In this document: piece by piece, positions 35,880 to 43,992 of the stretch
Layout of the letters: each line of letters starts with the position of its first letter
Numbering within the stretch: position 1 is the first letter of the stretch
Source of the DNA: Glycomyces fuscus
Lineage (GTDB): Bacteria; Actinomycetota; Actinomycetes; Streptosporangiales; Streptosporangiaceae
Length of the DNA: 64,000 nt
Assembly (NCBI GenBank): GCA_002529455.1
Contig: NYMS01000007.1
Coordinates: forward strand, 17,979 to 81,978
Reading direction: 5' to 3'
The notes under the pieces: model-generated
The model's database searches: none
Seen by the model: the letters and a program-made list of their open reading frames with translations, nothing else
Told to the model about the DNA's origin: nothing
Made by a program: the position numbers and the translations under genes

Positions 35880-36418
35880 CTCCAGAAGGAAAGACACGGG
35901 AGGGCATTTTCCCGGTCGCCGGGGAAAGGAATTACGGCCATCCGATGACGGGCCCGCGCCACGGCCCCGAGCGCGCGGAGCCGCCCTGTCCGGACCCGTG
36001 CCCACGACCCCGGCCCCTACCCGAACGGCCGACGCCGTACAAGGGCCGTCCGTCGTGTCCGCGCCTCCTCCCGGACACGCGGCGCGGCCGGGGGAAGGGA
36101 GCGGCAGGTGGGAGAACGGCCCCGGGGGCGGCCCTGTCCGGAAGCGGTCACCGGGATTTCGGCGCGACGGGGGCGGGGTATCTCCCCCCGTGCTCGAAGG
36201 AGCGGGAGGGGCCGGCGGCGAAGGGAATCCCCCCGTCCGGCCGCCACGGCCTCCCCCGCGACGGCCCCCTCCCCCGACGGCCGCCTCCGGCGCAGCGCCC
36301 CGGACCCGGCGCACGGGCACAGGAGCGCTCCCCCCGACCCCCACGAGACGACACCCCCCCACAGCGAACGCGAAGGCCCTCCCCGAGAACTCCAGCGGAG
36401 GCCAGGAGAGGAAACACC

Positions 36419-36715
36419 ATGCCCCACACCCTGAAGCGGGCCGCGGCGACCCTGGCGATCGCCGCCGGGCTCACCGCCGGGACGGCGGGCGTCGCCGCGG
36501 CCGCCGTCAGCTACGTCGGCGGCGGAACGTGGTACCACGGGCTCACCTCCTCGGTCGTGTACTCCGACTACTTCCACGGGACGCGCTGCCACGGCTCCAC
36601 GGCGGTCGGCAGGTACACCGTCACCTCCGCGGCGTACCTGCCGGGGTACACCTCCCGGGCGTCGGCTCCGCGCGCCCTCTCCAACAACGAGTCCTACTGG
36701 AGGCACTGCGGATAG
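36419..36715 (+). CDS. Lactococcin 972 family bacteriocin precursor
   Basis: A 98-residue secreted peptide precursor. The N-terminus is a Sec signal peptide (basic MPHTLKR, hydrophobic core, small residues) with cleavage expected near residue 28-29, leaving a mature peptide of about 70 residues. The mature part follows lactococcin 972: GGGTWYHG, SSVVYSDYFHGTR, HGSTAVGR and a final SYWRHC. Lactococcin 972 blocks septum formation by binding lipid II. Unusually, this peptide has two cysteines (57 and 97) that could form a disulphide, while lactococcin 972 has none that I recall. GGAGAGG lies 7 nt upstream of the ATG at 36419. The two genes that follow encode the standard membrane protein and ABC ATPase of this class. 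Confidence 0.88.
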   Translation: MPHTLKRAAATLAIAAGLTAGTAGVAAAAVSYVGGGTWYHGLTSSVVYSDYFHGTRCHGSTAVGRYTVTSAAYLPGYTSRASAPRALSNNESYWRHCG

Positions 36716-36789
36716 CAGGCCGCGACGGACCCGCTGGCGTCCCCCCGCCAGCGGGTCGCCGCCGTGCCCGCGACCGCGCCGAAAAGACC

Positions 36790-38859
36790 ATGCCCAACCG
36801 GACCATCGCCTTCGCCCACACCGCCTTCCTGCTGCTCGCCGCGCTCATCGCCGCGCTGCTGCTCGCCACCTGGGAGCTGACGCTCCCCACCGCGCAGCAC
36901 TCGGCGGTGGTGTGGATCGTCGAGGACGACGGCACCTCCGACGGCGAACGGGTCGCGCGGACCGTCGAACGCGTCGCCGCGGAGCAGGGCATCGCCATCG
37001 GCTTCACCGCCCCGGACGTGCGCGCCCCCGAGTCGCTGTCGCACCTGTACCTGGCCGTCGGGGACCCCGACTCCCGGTACGCCGACTGGCTCACCGAGGG
37101 GTACCCGTCCTTCAACCCCGCCACGGAGCTGCGCGTCCACCCCGTGGACGCGCTCGCCGACCGCAGTCCGCGCGGCTACTACCTGGTCTTCGGCCCGCCC
37201 GAGAACGCGCGGGTGCTCACCGACGCGCTCGCCGGGCACGGCCTGCGCCCGGACGCGGGCGGCAGCCAGGCGCGGCTGTGGCACTCCTTCCTCGGCGGCC
37301 CGCTGTTCAACGTCCTGGCCCTGGCGCTGCTGGTGGGGGTCACCGCGACCAGCGCGGGGGTGCTGCTCGGTTCCCGGGACTACGCCGTCCAGCGGCTGCT
37401 GGGGCGCTCCTACGGTCGCATCCTCCTGCGCGACCTGGGCCAGGTCGCGCGGCTGTGGGGCGCGGCCCTGCCCGCCGTCGCCCTGGTCACCCTGGTCTGC
37501 CTCGGCCTCTACAACGGCTGGAACCAGCTCGGCTTCTTCTCCCTCGTCGCCCTGGTGCTCGCGGGGGTCCTCGCCGCCGCCGCCGTGGCCGCGCACGCCG
37601 CGGTGCTCGGGCTGGTGCACGCCACCGCGATCCTGCCCGCGCTCAAGGGCCGCGTCCCCGTCCGCACCGCCCAGGTCGGCGCCTACCTGGTGCGCGTGCC
37701 CGTCCTGCTCCTGGTGCTCACCGTCCTGGGGTCGGTCGTCCACCTGGCGCAGACCACGCGGGAGCAGCACGCCTCGCTGGAGGCCTTCGCCCAGACCGGG
37801 CGGACCTCGCACATCGCCCTCAACGGCAGCGTCGGCCTGGAGGACCCCCGGACCGCCGACGCCCTCCTCGGCCCCTGGCTGCGCCGGGCCGACCGGGAGG
37901 GCCGACTCGTCGTCGCCGACCAGCACGCGCCCGAGTCCGTCGTGCCGGCCGGGTCCGCGAGGCCCGGCTTCGACGTGCTCGTGGTCAACGACACCTACCT
38001 CGCGGAGCAGGAGATCGTGTCCCCCTCGGGCGAGCGCCACGGTCCCGCCCCCGCCGGGGACCGGGTCCGGGTCCTGCTCCCCGAGTCGCACGCCTCCCAC
38101 CGAGGGGACATCGAGCGGGCGATGCCGGACTGGCTCCGCCTCCAGAACGGCGGCGGGGAGTCCGGGACACCCGTGGAGGTCCTGCCCACGGCCGACGGCC
38201 AGACGGTGTTCACCTACGGGTCCAGAAACCCCCTCCGCCAGCGGGAGACCCCCTTCCTGCGCGACCCGGTGGTCATCGCCCTGCCCAACGGCGCCGTGCT
38301 CTCCGACAGCGCCTACGTCGCCTACATGACCCACGAGGCCCTGCTCTTCCCCGACCCGGGCGTGGTGGAGCGGGCCCGGGAGGCCGACCCGCGCATGGCC
38401 GAGTACGTCAACGCGGTCCAGCCGATCCTCGACAAGGCGGCCGGCGCCTACGCCGCCGACCTGAACCTGCTCCGCATCGAGGCGTTCAACCTGGCCGCCG
38501 GGACGGCCCTGCTGCTGCTGGCCGGCATCGCCTCCTGCGTGGTCCACGTGCGCTCCCAGGCCCAGACCGTCTTCGCCCGGCACATCAGCGGGTGGGGCCT
38601 CCTCGCCACGCACCGGCGCTTCCTGGCCGTCGAGGCGGGGATCTCGCTGGGCTTCGCGGGCTGGGCCGCGTGGGACTCCCTCACCACGCTGCGTGCGCTG
38701 CGCGACCCCGGCAGGGCGCTGCCGCCCGAACTGGTGCCGACCACCGGCCTCGAACCCCTCTACGCCGTGGCCATCGCGGCGGCCGGGCTCGCCCTGACGC
38801 TGGGCGCGCTCGCCTTCTTCCACCGCCGTATCGTCCGCGAGGGCTCCTCGCAGGCCTGA
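36790..38859 (+). CDS. Bacteriocin-associated integral membrane protein (DUF1430/TIGR01654 type)
   Basis: A 689-residue membrane protein with an N-terminal transmembrane segment, a periplasm-facing domain of about 140 residues (VVWIVEDDGTSDGERVARTVERVA), a four-helix membrane block (about 175-335), a second large extracellular domain (about 335-560), and three more C-terminal helices. The layout resembles FtsX/MacB-like permeases. DUF1430 proteins are always found beside lactococcin-972-type peptides and are thought to act in export or immunity together with the ABC ATPase. The ATG at 36790 is 74 bp downstream of the precursor gene, with AAAAG as a weak ribosome binding site. The gene ends 17 bp before the ATPase gene. 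Confidence 0.87.
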   Translation: MPNRTIAFAHTAFLLLAALIAALLLATWELTLPTAQHSAVVWIVEDDGTSDGERVARTVERVAAEQGIAIGFTAPDVRAPESLSHLYLAVGDPDSRYADWLTEGYPSFNPATELRVHPVDALADRSPRGYYLVFGPPENARVLTDALAGHGLRPDAGGSQARLWHSFLGGPLFNVLALALLVGVTATSAGVLLGSRDYAVQRLLGRSYGRILLRDLGQVARLWGAALPAVALVTLVCLGLYNGWNQLGFFSLVALVLAGVLAAAAVAAHAAVLGLVHATAILPALKGRVPVRTAQVGAYLVRVPVLLLVLTVLGSVVHLAQTTREQHASLEAFAQTGRTSHIALNGSVGLEDPRTADALLGPWLRRADREGRLVVADQHAPESVVPAGSARPGFDVLVVNDTYLAEQEIVSPSGERHGPAPAGDRVRVLLPESHASHRGDIERAMPDWLRLQNGGGESGTPVEVLPTADGQTVFTYGSRNPLRQRETPFLRDPVVIALPNGAVLSDSAYVAYMTHEALLFPDPGVVERAREADPRMAEYVNAVQPILDKAAGAYAADLNLLRIEAFNLAAGTALLLLAGIASCVVHVRSQAQTVFARHISGWGLLATHRRFLAVEAGISLGFAGWAAWDSLTTLRALRDPGRALPPELVPTTGLEPLYAVAIAAAGLALTLGALAFFHRRIVREGSSQA

Positions 38860-38876
38860 GACACCCGGGAGGCGCC

Positions 38877-39524
38877 ATGATCACCGTCGAGAAGCTCACC
38901 AAGTCCTTCGGGACGCGCGTCCTGTGGCGGGACCTGGACCTGACCGTGGAGGCCGGGCGGATGCTGGCCCTGGTCGGCGCCAGCGGATCGGGCAAGACCA
39001 CCCTGCTCAACTGCATGGGCCTGCTGGAGAGGCCCAGCGCGGGCCGGATCCTCTTCGAGGGCACCGACGTCACCCGCCTGGGCCCGGGCGGGCAGCGGCG
39101 CTTCCGCGGCGACAGGCTCGGCTACCTGTTCCAGAACTACGCCCTGATCGAGAACGCCACCGTCAGGGCCAACCTCGACGTGGTCGGGCGGTACGGCTCC
39201 AGGTCCCTGCACGCCGGGGCCCTGGAGAGGGTCGGCCTGGCGGGGCGGGAGCGGGAGAGGGTGCACCACCTGTCCGGCGGCGAGCAGCAGCGCGTCGCCC
39301 TGGCCCGCCTGCTGGTCAAGCAGCCCTCCCTGGTGCTGGCCGACGAGCCCACCGGCGCGCTGGACCACGACAACGGCGCGATGGTCGTGGAGGTGCTGCG
39401 CCGGCTGAGCCGGGAGGGCTGCGCGGTGGTGGTCGCCACGCACGACGACGCCGTCCGGGACGCGTGCGACGACGTCTTCGACGTGGGCGCGCGGCGGGAG
39501 GCGGACACGGCCGGCGGCCGGTAG
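38877..39524 (+). CDS. ABC transporter ATP-binding protein of the lactococcin 972 group
   Basis: A 215-residue ABC ATPase. Walker A is GASGSGKTT (34-42), the Q-loop is in [10 protein letters not shown], the signature is [14 protein letters not shown], Walker B is [12 protein letters not shown], and the switch His is in VVATHDD. The [14 protein letters not shown] segment is typical of the TIGR03608 group linked to bacteriocin export. It pairs with the upstream DUF1430 permease to form an exporter or self-protection pump. GGGAGG is 4 nt before the ATG at 38877. It is the last gene of the three-gene cassette; the next gene has its own leaderless promoter. Confidence 0.93.
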   Translation: MITVEKLTKSFGTRVLWRDLDLTVEAGRMLALVGASGSGKTTLLNCMGLLERPSAGRILFEGTDVTRLGPGGQRRFRGDRLGYLFQNYALIENATVRANLDVVGRYGSRSLHAGALERVGLAGRERERVHHLSGGEQQRVALARLLVKQPSLVLADEPTGALDHDNGAMVVEVLRRLSREGCAVVVATHDDAVRDACDDVFDVGARREADTAGGR

Positions 39525-39637
39525 CGGCGGGGAGCCCCCGGGGTCGGCGGCCGGAGGGCGGGGCCGAACGGCGCACCGTCGTCCGAAGCGGGCGCCGACG
39601 GGACGACCGCGGGCACGGGCGCCCGTGGGAGGGGCGT

Positions 39638-39643
39638 TAGGGT
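39638..39643 (+). promoter_or_regulatory. Candidate -10 of a leaderless promoter
   Basis: TAGGGT lies 7 nt before the ATG at 39651 with no Shine-Dalgarno sequence in that spacer. Confidence 0.4.
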
Positions 39644-39650
39644 GCCGTCC

Positions 39651-40448
39651 ATGTCCTACGACCCCACCTCCTCCCCCGAACCGACCGCCGCGCCCCGGGA
39701 GGGGACCGCGGCCGGCCGCGCCGTCCTGGTGACCGGCGCCGCCCGGGGCATCGGCCGAGCCGTCGCCACCGCCTTCGCGGAGCGGGGCGACCGGGTCGCC
39801 GTGCACTACGCGACCCGCCGCGCCGAGGCCGAGGCGACCCTGGAAGGCCTTCCCGGAGAGGGCCACCTCCTCCTCCGAGCCGACATCGCCGACCCCGACG
39901 CGGCCGCGGACCTGGTCGAGCGGGCGACCACCCGCCTGGGCGGGCTCGACGTCCTGGTCAACAACGCCGCGGTCAACACCGCCCACCCCCTGGCCACGAC
40001 CTCCTACGAGCGGTGGCGGGAGGCCTGGCGGGCCACCATGGACGTGAACGTGCTCGGCGCCGCCAACACCAGCTACCTGGCCGCCCGGCACATGATCGAC
40101 CACGGGGTGCGCGGCCACATCGTCAACGTCGGATCGCGGGGCGCCTACCGGGGCGAGCCCGACCACCCGGCCTACGGCGCGAGCAAGGCCGCCCTGCACT
40201 CCCTGGGCCAGTCCCTGGCCGTCGCCCTGGCCCCGCACGGCATCACCGTCGCCTCCGTGGCGCCCGGGTTCGTGGACACCGAGCGCGTGGCCGAACGCCT
40301 CACCGACCGGGTCCGCGCCGACAGCCCCTTCGGCCGCGTGGCCGCCCCCGAGGAGGTCGCCGCCGCCGTGCGCTACCTCGCCTCGCCCGAGGCCGTGTGG
40401 TCCTCGGGCGCCGTCCTGGACGTCAACGGCGCCTCGTACCTGCGCTGA
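39651..40448 (+). CDS. Short-chain dehydrogenase/reductase, FabG-like
   Basis: A 265-residue classical SDR. The cofactor motif TGAARGIG (about 29-36) follows a disordered 22-residue N-terminal tail. NNAAVN (NNAG equivalent), the catalytic Ser in NVGSRG, and the YGASK pair (YxxxK) are all present, and [12 protein letters not shown] follows. HYATRRAEA after beta-2 suggests NADPH preference because of its Arg residues. The substrate is unknown. The GTG at 39642 is an alternative start, but the ATG at 39651 with a TAGGGT -10 exactly 7 nt away looks leaderless. Confidence 0.9.
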   Translation: MSYDPTSSPEPTAAPREGTAAGRAVLVTGAARGIGRAVATAFAERGDRVAVHYATRRAEAEATLEGLPGEGHLLLRADIADPDAAADLVERATTRLGGLDVLVNNAAVNTAHPLATTSYERWREAWRATMDVNVLGAANTSYLAARHMIDHGVRGHIVNVGSRGAYRGEPDHPAYGASKAALHSLGQSLAVALAPHGITVASVAPGFVDTERVAERLTDRVRADSPFGRVAAPEEVAAAVRYLASPEAVWSSGAVLDVNGASYLR

Positions 40449-40539
40449 CCGGCGCGGCCGGGGGCGTGCCGAGCCCGCGGGGAGGCCGACGCGCGCCCTG
40501 CCGGGGCCGTCCTCCCTCCGCCCGTCGCGCTCCCCGGAG

Positions 40540-41772
40540 TCAGCCGCAGCGGCAGCAGTCGCAACAGTTGCAGCACTCGCAGGCGTCGCACCAGGAGTTC
40601 CTCGGTTTGCCCGACCACGGCCCGGGGTGGGGGTCTCGGCAGCAGAACTGGCAGGTGCAGCACATGAACAGCGCCGCCGCGCACCCCGCCAGGACGCCCC
40701 GCCGCTCGGGCGGGTGCCGGAGTTCGGGGGTGTCGCACGAACAGGAACCGCAGCAGCCGTCCTTGTCCCCGCCCCCGCCGTGACCGGGGCCGTCCCCGCC
40801 GGGACCGCCCCCGTGGTGGGCGTCGTGGGCCCCGCTCCCGTCCCCTCGCCACTGGTGGGGCGGCTGCTGCTGGTGGTGGTGGGGGTGGTGGTTCTGGTAC
40901 TGCCCCTGGTGCGGGTACCCGCCGTGGGCGAAGACCCGGTCGACGGCCCGGTGCAGCTCCCCCACCAGGAGCGCGCGGACCAGGCGGTCGTCGGCGAACT
41001 CGGCCTCCTCCAGCGCCAGCCGGACGCCCAGGACCGCGTCGTCGCACAGCTCGCGGGCCCGGCCGAGCCCGGTGCCGGTGGCCGTGAGCGGGTTCCAGGC
41101 GTCCCTGGCCCGGTCCTCCTCGCGGTCCTCCACCGCGTCCAGCAGGTGGGCGATCCGGCCGAACAGGCGCCCCGCCTCGCGCAGGGGTCCGGCGTTGCCG
41201 GGCCGCCCCGCCAGGACCGCGGTGTGCGCGAACGCCTCCCCGGTGGCCTCCTCGGTCGGCCGGGTCACCTCCAGGACGTCGGTACCCGGCCCCGCCGAGA
41301 GCTCGGCCTCCCTCTGCCGCTCGACCACCGCGACCAGCCCGGCTCCGTCGAACCCGAGCCCGGCACCGGCCTCACGCGCGTCTCGCCGCCAGCGCTCGGC
41401 CACCCGCCCGGCGAGGGCGCGCACGCCGCGGCGGGCGTAGGGGCCGTCGCCGTCCTCGATGTGGTCGGCGATCTTGGCCGAGGCCAGCATCAGCGACACC
41501 GCCGCCGCCAGGCGGGCACCGGAGCCGTCGGCGACGTCGGCCCCGCGCATGCCGCGCAGGGGGCAGCGGCCCGCCCGGCGCGTGCCCGCGCACTCCTCGG
41601 ACTGCGCCGCCGTCAGGACCGACACCACCAGACCGTCGTAGTTGGTGGCGATCCGGGACGCCTGGCCGTGGTCGTCGCGCAGTGCCAGGCACAGCCCGCA
41701 CATGTGCGACATCCACTCCTCGGCCAGTCCGTCGGACAGCGTGTGCCGACAGGGACGCAGGATTCCGAACAC
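40540..41772 (-). CDS. DUF5685 family protein with a His-rich and Cys-rich tail
   Basis: A 410-residue protein. The N-terminus (VFGILRPCRHTL ... HMCGLCLALRDDHGQ) is the DUF5685 signature, with a cysteine set (CRH, CGLC, ECAGTRRAGRCPL) that may bind metal, followed by an all-helical domain resembling prenyl-transferring or heme-oxygenase-like bundles. The last 115 residues are extraordinary: a Gln/His-rich stretch (YQNHHPHHHQQQPP), Gly/Asp/His repeats, then about 20 cysteines in clusters such as CCGSCSC, CCTCQFCC and CNCCDCC. The GTG at 41772 is chosen because GAGGT lies 8 nt upstream and it gives the standard N-terminus. Function unknown; metal storage or sensing is an inference. Confidence 0.8.
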   Translation of the reverse strand: MFGILRPCRHTLSDGLAEEWMSHMCGLCLALRDDHGQASRIATNYDGLVVSVLTAAQSEECAGTRRAGRCPLRGMRGADVADGSGARLAAAVSLMLASAKIADHIEDGDGPYARRGVRALAGRVAERWRRDAREAGAGLGFDGAGLVAVVERQREAELSAGPGTDVLEVTRPTEEATGEAFAHTAVLAGRPGNAGPLREAGRLFGRIAHLLDAVEDREEDRARDAWNPLTATGTGLGRARELCDDAVLGVRLALEEAEFADDRLVRALLVGELHRAVDRVFAHGGYPHQGQYQNHHPHHHQQQPPHQWRGDGSGAHDAHHGGGPGGDGPGHGGGGDKDGCCGSCSCDTPELRHPPERRGVLAGCAAALFMCCTCQFCCRDPHPGPWSGKPRNSWCDACECCNCCDCCRCG

Positions 41773-42089
41773 GGGCTGACACCTCATCTTCCGACGCCGC
41801 GGCAGCGGCGGGCTGTGCTGGACACGGGGGTTCGATGCCCGCGCCGCGCGGGAGGTTCCGGCCGCGCGAACGCCTTCCGCGCGGCTTCGCGGACACGGTC
41901 GCGTCCACGCGTCCGGGCCCGGCCTCCGAGGCGCCCGACGGCGGATCCGGGGGCGATCCGAGAGGAACCGGCGGCACTGTCTCCCACATCGGCCACAAGT
42001 GGAGGGCGGCGTCCGTTTACGGCGTAGCGTGCACGAGAAGGACCCCGCACGGATCCGACGTGCGGCGGCTGACGGAGGGGACCACAACG

Positions 42090-43067
42090 GTGAGCCAGAT
42101 GCGCGCGGCCCTGTACGACCGGTACGGCGGCCCGGAGGTGCTGTACGAGGGCACGGTCGCCAAGCCCCGCACCGGCCCGGGGGAGGTGCTGGTGCGCGTC
42201 CACGCCGCCAGCGTGAACGGCGGCGAACTGCTGGGCCGTGCGGGCGGGTTGCGCCTGGTGACCGGGCTGGTCGCAAGGGGTTTCCCCAAGCGGACCGGGA
42301 TCGACTTCGCGGGCGAGGTCGTCGAGGTGGGGCCGGACGCCTCCGGGTTCGCGCCGGGGGACCGGGTGTGGGGCGGGCTGCCCCGGAGGTTCGGCAGCGC
42401 GGCCGAGTACGTGGCCGTCTCGCCCCGGCAGCTGTCCCGCGCACCGGCGGGGACCGACCTGGTCCAGGCCGCGGCCCTGCCCGGCGTGGGCACGACGGCC
42501 CTCACCGCGCTGCGGGACAAGGCCCGCCTCGCCCCGGGCGAGCGGCTGCTGGTGCGGGGCGCGAGCGGCGGGGTGGGCAGCGTCGCCGTCCAGCTCGGCC
42601 GGGCCTACGGAGCCCACGTCACCGCGCTGGCCGGGGCCGGGAACCTCGACTTCGTGCGGGAGCTGGGCGCCGACGAGGCCTTCGACTACGCCGGCACCGG
42701 CCCCGGCGACCTGCCGCCGTTCGACGTCGTCCTGGACACGGTGGGAACCGGGATGGGCGCCTACCGCAGGCGGCTGACCGGAAACGGGCGCATGGTGACC
42801 ATCACCTTCGACAGCGAGCGCATGCTCGCCTCGCTCTCCTACGTCGCCGCCTCGGCCGTCTTCGGTCCGCGCCGTGTCCGCGCGTTCAGCGGCGACCCCG
42901 GGCGCGAGCTCTTCGCCGAACTGGCCCGCCTGACCGAGTCCGGGGCGGTCCGCCCCGTCGTGGACAGGGTCCTTCCCCTGGCCGAGATCGCCGAGGCCCA
43001 CCGGGCGCTGGAGGCCGGAGGGATCCGGGGCAAGGTGGTGGTGCGCGTGGTCGGGCCGCAGGCCTGA
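42090..43067 (+). CDS. Zinc-independent MDR family NAD(P)-dependent alcohol dehydrogenase / quinone oxidoreductase
   Basis: A 325-residue medium-chain reductase of the quinone-oxidoreductase type. The GroES-like N-domain has HAASVNGGELL and GIDFAGEVVEVG; the Rossmann domain has RLLVRGASGGVGSVAVQLGRAYGAHV (GxGxxG equivalent GASGGVG) and ELGADEAFDY. The structural-zinc cysteines are absent. The C-terminus PVVDRVLPLAEIAEAHRALEAGGIRGKVVV is typical. It probably reduces quinones or enones with NADPH. The GTG at 42090 has GGAGGGG 9 nt upstream; an ATG three codons later is the alternative. It faces the SMI1 gene across a strong hairpin. Confidence 0.9.
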   Translation: MSQMRAALYDRYGGPEVLYEGTVAKPRTGPGEVLVRVHAASVNGGELLGRAGGLRLVTGLVARGFPKRTGIDFAGEVVEVGPDASGFAPGDRVWGGLPRRFGSAAEYVAVSPRQLSRAPAGTDLVQAAALPGVGTTALTALRDKARLAPGERLLVRGASGGVGSVAVQLGRAYGAHVTALAGAGNLDFVRELGADEAFDYAGTGPGDLPPFDVVLDTVGTGMGAYRRRLTGNGRMVTITFDSERMLASLSYVAASAVFGPRRVRAFSGDPGRELFAELARLTESGAVRPVVDRVLPLAEIAEAHRALEAGGIRGKVVVRVVGPQA

Positions 43068-43088
43068 GGCGGTCGGGCCCGCCCGGTC

Positions 43089-43121
43089 CGCCCTCCCGGC
43101 GGCCCCGTCTCCGGGAGGGCG
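43089..43121. terminator. Bidirectional hairpin between convergent genes
   Basis: A perfect 11-bp stem, CGCCCTCCCGG / CCGGGAGGGCG, with an 11-nt loop between the MDR gene stop (43067, +) and the SMI1 gene stop (43155, -). Confidence 0.65.
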
Positions 43122-43154
43122 CCCGCCCCGCGTGCCGGCGCCCCCGCCCCCTCG

Positions 43155-43844
43155 TCAGCGCCAGGCCGCCGCGGCGCGGGAGGCCTCCTCCAGCCACCCC
43201 AGGTACCAGTCCGTGAAGGTCAGGGGCGCACCGTCCGCGCCGGTGAGCGGTTGGAGGTCCTGGTCGTCGACGCGGGCGTCGTTCCACATGCGCCCGGCCT
43301 CGGGGCCGGACACGACCAGCCACTGCCGCAGCGCGCAGCCCAGGTGGCACAGGCACAGCGCCCCGACCGTACGGCCCTCGTCCCACAGCAGGTCCGCCAT
43401 GCGCGCGTCCCAGGCCTCGTAGGCCCGGTCGAACTCCTCGGCGTCCCCGAAGTCCTCCTCCACCGGCTCCCGGGCCCGCAGCTCCGCCAGGGTCCGCGGG
43501 TCGGGCCCGCTGGCCGGGAACGGCTCCGCGAGCCGTGCCAGGGCGGCCAGGCCCGCTCCGTCGCCGTGCCACCGCCACCGGCCGTCCGCCCCCCTGACCA
43601 CGGGGAAGAGGCCGTAAGCGGGTCCGGCGCCGCCCGCGCCCACCCTGAGCAGGAACTCCCGGTACCCCGTCGGCAGACGCGCCCCCAGCCGCCCCTCCAG
43701 CTCGGCCAGTTCCTCGGGCGTCAGCGGGTCCAGCAGCCCGAAACCGTGGGAGCCGGCTCCGAACACCTCCTCGGCGCCGGGCGCCCGCGCCAGTTCCCGC
43801 ACCCGCTCGCGGACCCCCGCCCACACATCCGTACCCGTGTCCAT
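43155..43844 (-). CDS. SMI1/KNR4 (SUKH) family protein
   Basis: A 229-residue SUKH superfamily protein. The core LDPLTPEELAELEGRLGARLPTGYREFLLRVG is the diagnostic helix-strand pattern, followed by AYGLFPV and a late WLVVSGPEAGRMWNDAR, then FTDWYLGWLEEA. SUKH proteins are frequent immunity proteins against polymorphic toxins, but many are solitary regulators. No toxin gene lies nearby, so an immunity role is unproven. On the minus strand TACGAT lies 6 nt before the ATG, suggesting a leaderless transcript. Confidence 0.88.
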   Translation of the reverse strand: MDTGTDVWAGVRERVRELARAPGAEEVFGAGSHGFGLLDPLTPEELAELEGRLGARLPTGYREFLLRVGAGGAGPAYGLFPVVRGADGRWRWHGDGAGLAALARLAEPFPASGPDPRTLAELRAREPVEEDFGDAEEFDRAYEAWDARMADLLWDEGRTVGALCLCHLGCALRQWLVVSGPEAGRMWNDARVDDQDLQPLTGADGAPLTFTDWYLGWLEEASRAAAAWR

Positions 43845-43850
43845 GGCGGC

Positions 43851-43856
43851 ATCGTA
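43851..43856 (-). promoter_or_regulatory. Candidate -10 of a leaderless promoter
   Basis: On the minus strand TACGAT lies 6 nt before the ATG at 43844, without a Shine-Dalgarno sequence. Confidence 0.4.
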
Positions 43857-43992
43857 GGAAGTACCGGGGACAGTGCGGCGTTGGCGGAACGGGAGGCCGC
43901 CGGGGAGGCGCTATCGTCCGGTGGGGCTGGAATCGTCCCGGCACGAGGCAGGAGCCCTGCCGCGCGGCCGTACACAGTGAGGAAGAACCGGC

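Larger units (their letters stand above)
35465..36418. other. 954-bp intergenic region with regulatory signals
   Basis: This is the divergent region between the encapsulin operon (-) and the bacteriocin cassette (+). An open frame on the plus strand from 35858 runs into the bacteriocin precursor but is Pro/Arg/Gly-rich and looks non-coding. The central part (35630-35890) is unusually AT-rich for this chromosome and carries direct and inverted repeats listed separately. A TTTTCTC...GAGAAAA hairpin lies near 35668-35692. Confidence 0.6.

Noticed and set aside
35858..36418. A 187-residue N-terminal extension of the bacteriocin precursor
   Set aside because: The open frame is Pro/Arg/Gly low complexity, while the ATG at 36419 has a good ribosome binding site followed by a standard signal peptide.
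43155..43844. Immunity protein of a toxin-immunity pair
   Set aside because: SUKH proteins often are immunity proteins, but no toxin or secretion gene is adjacent.
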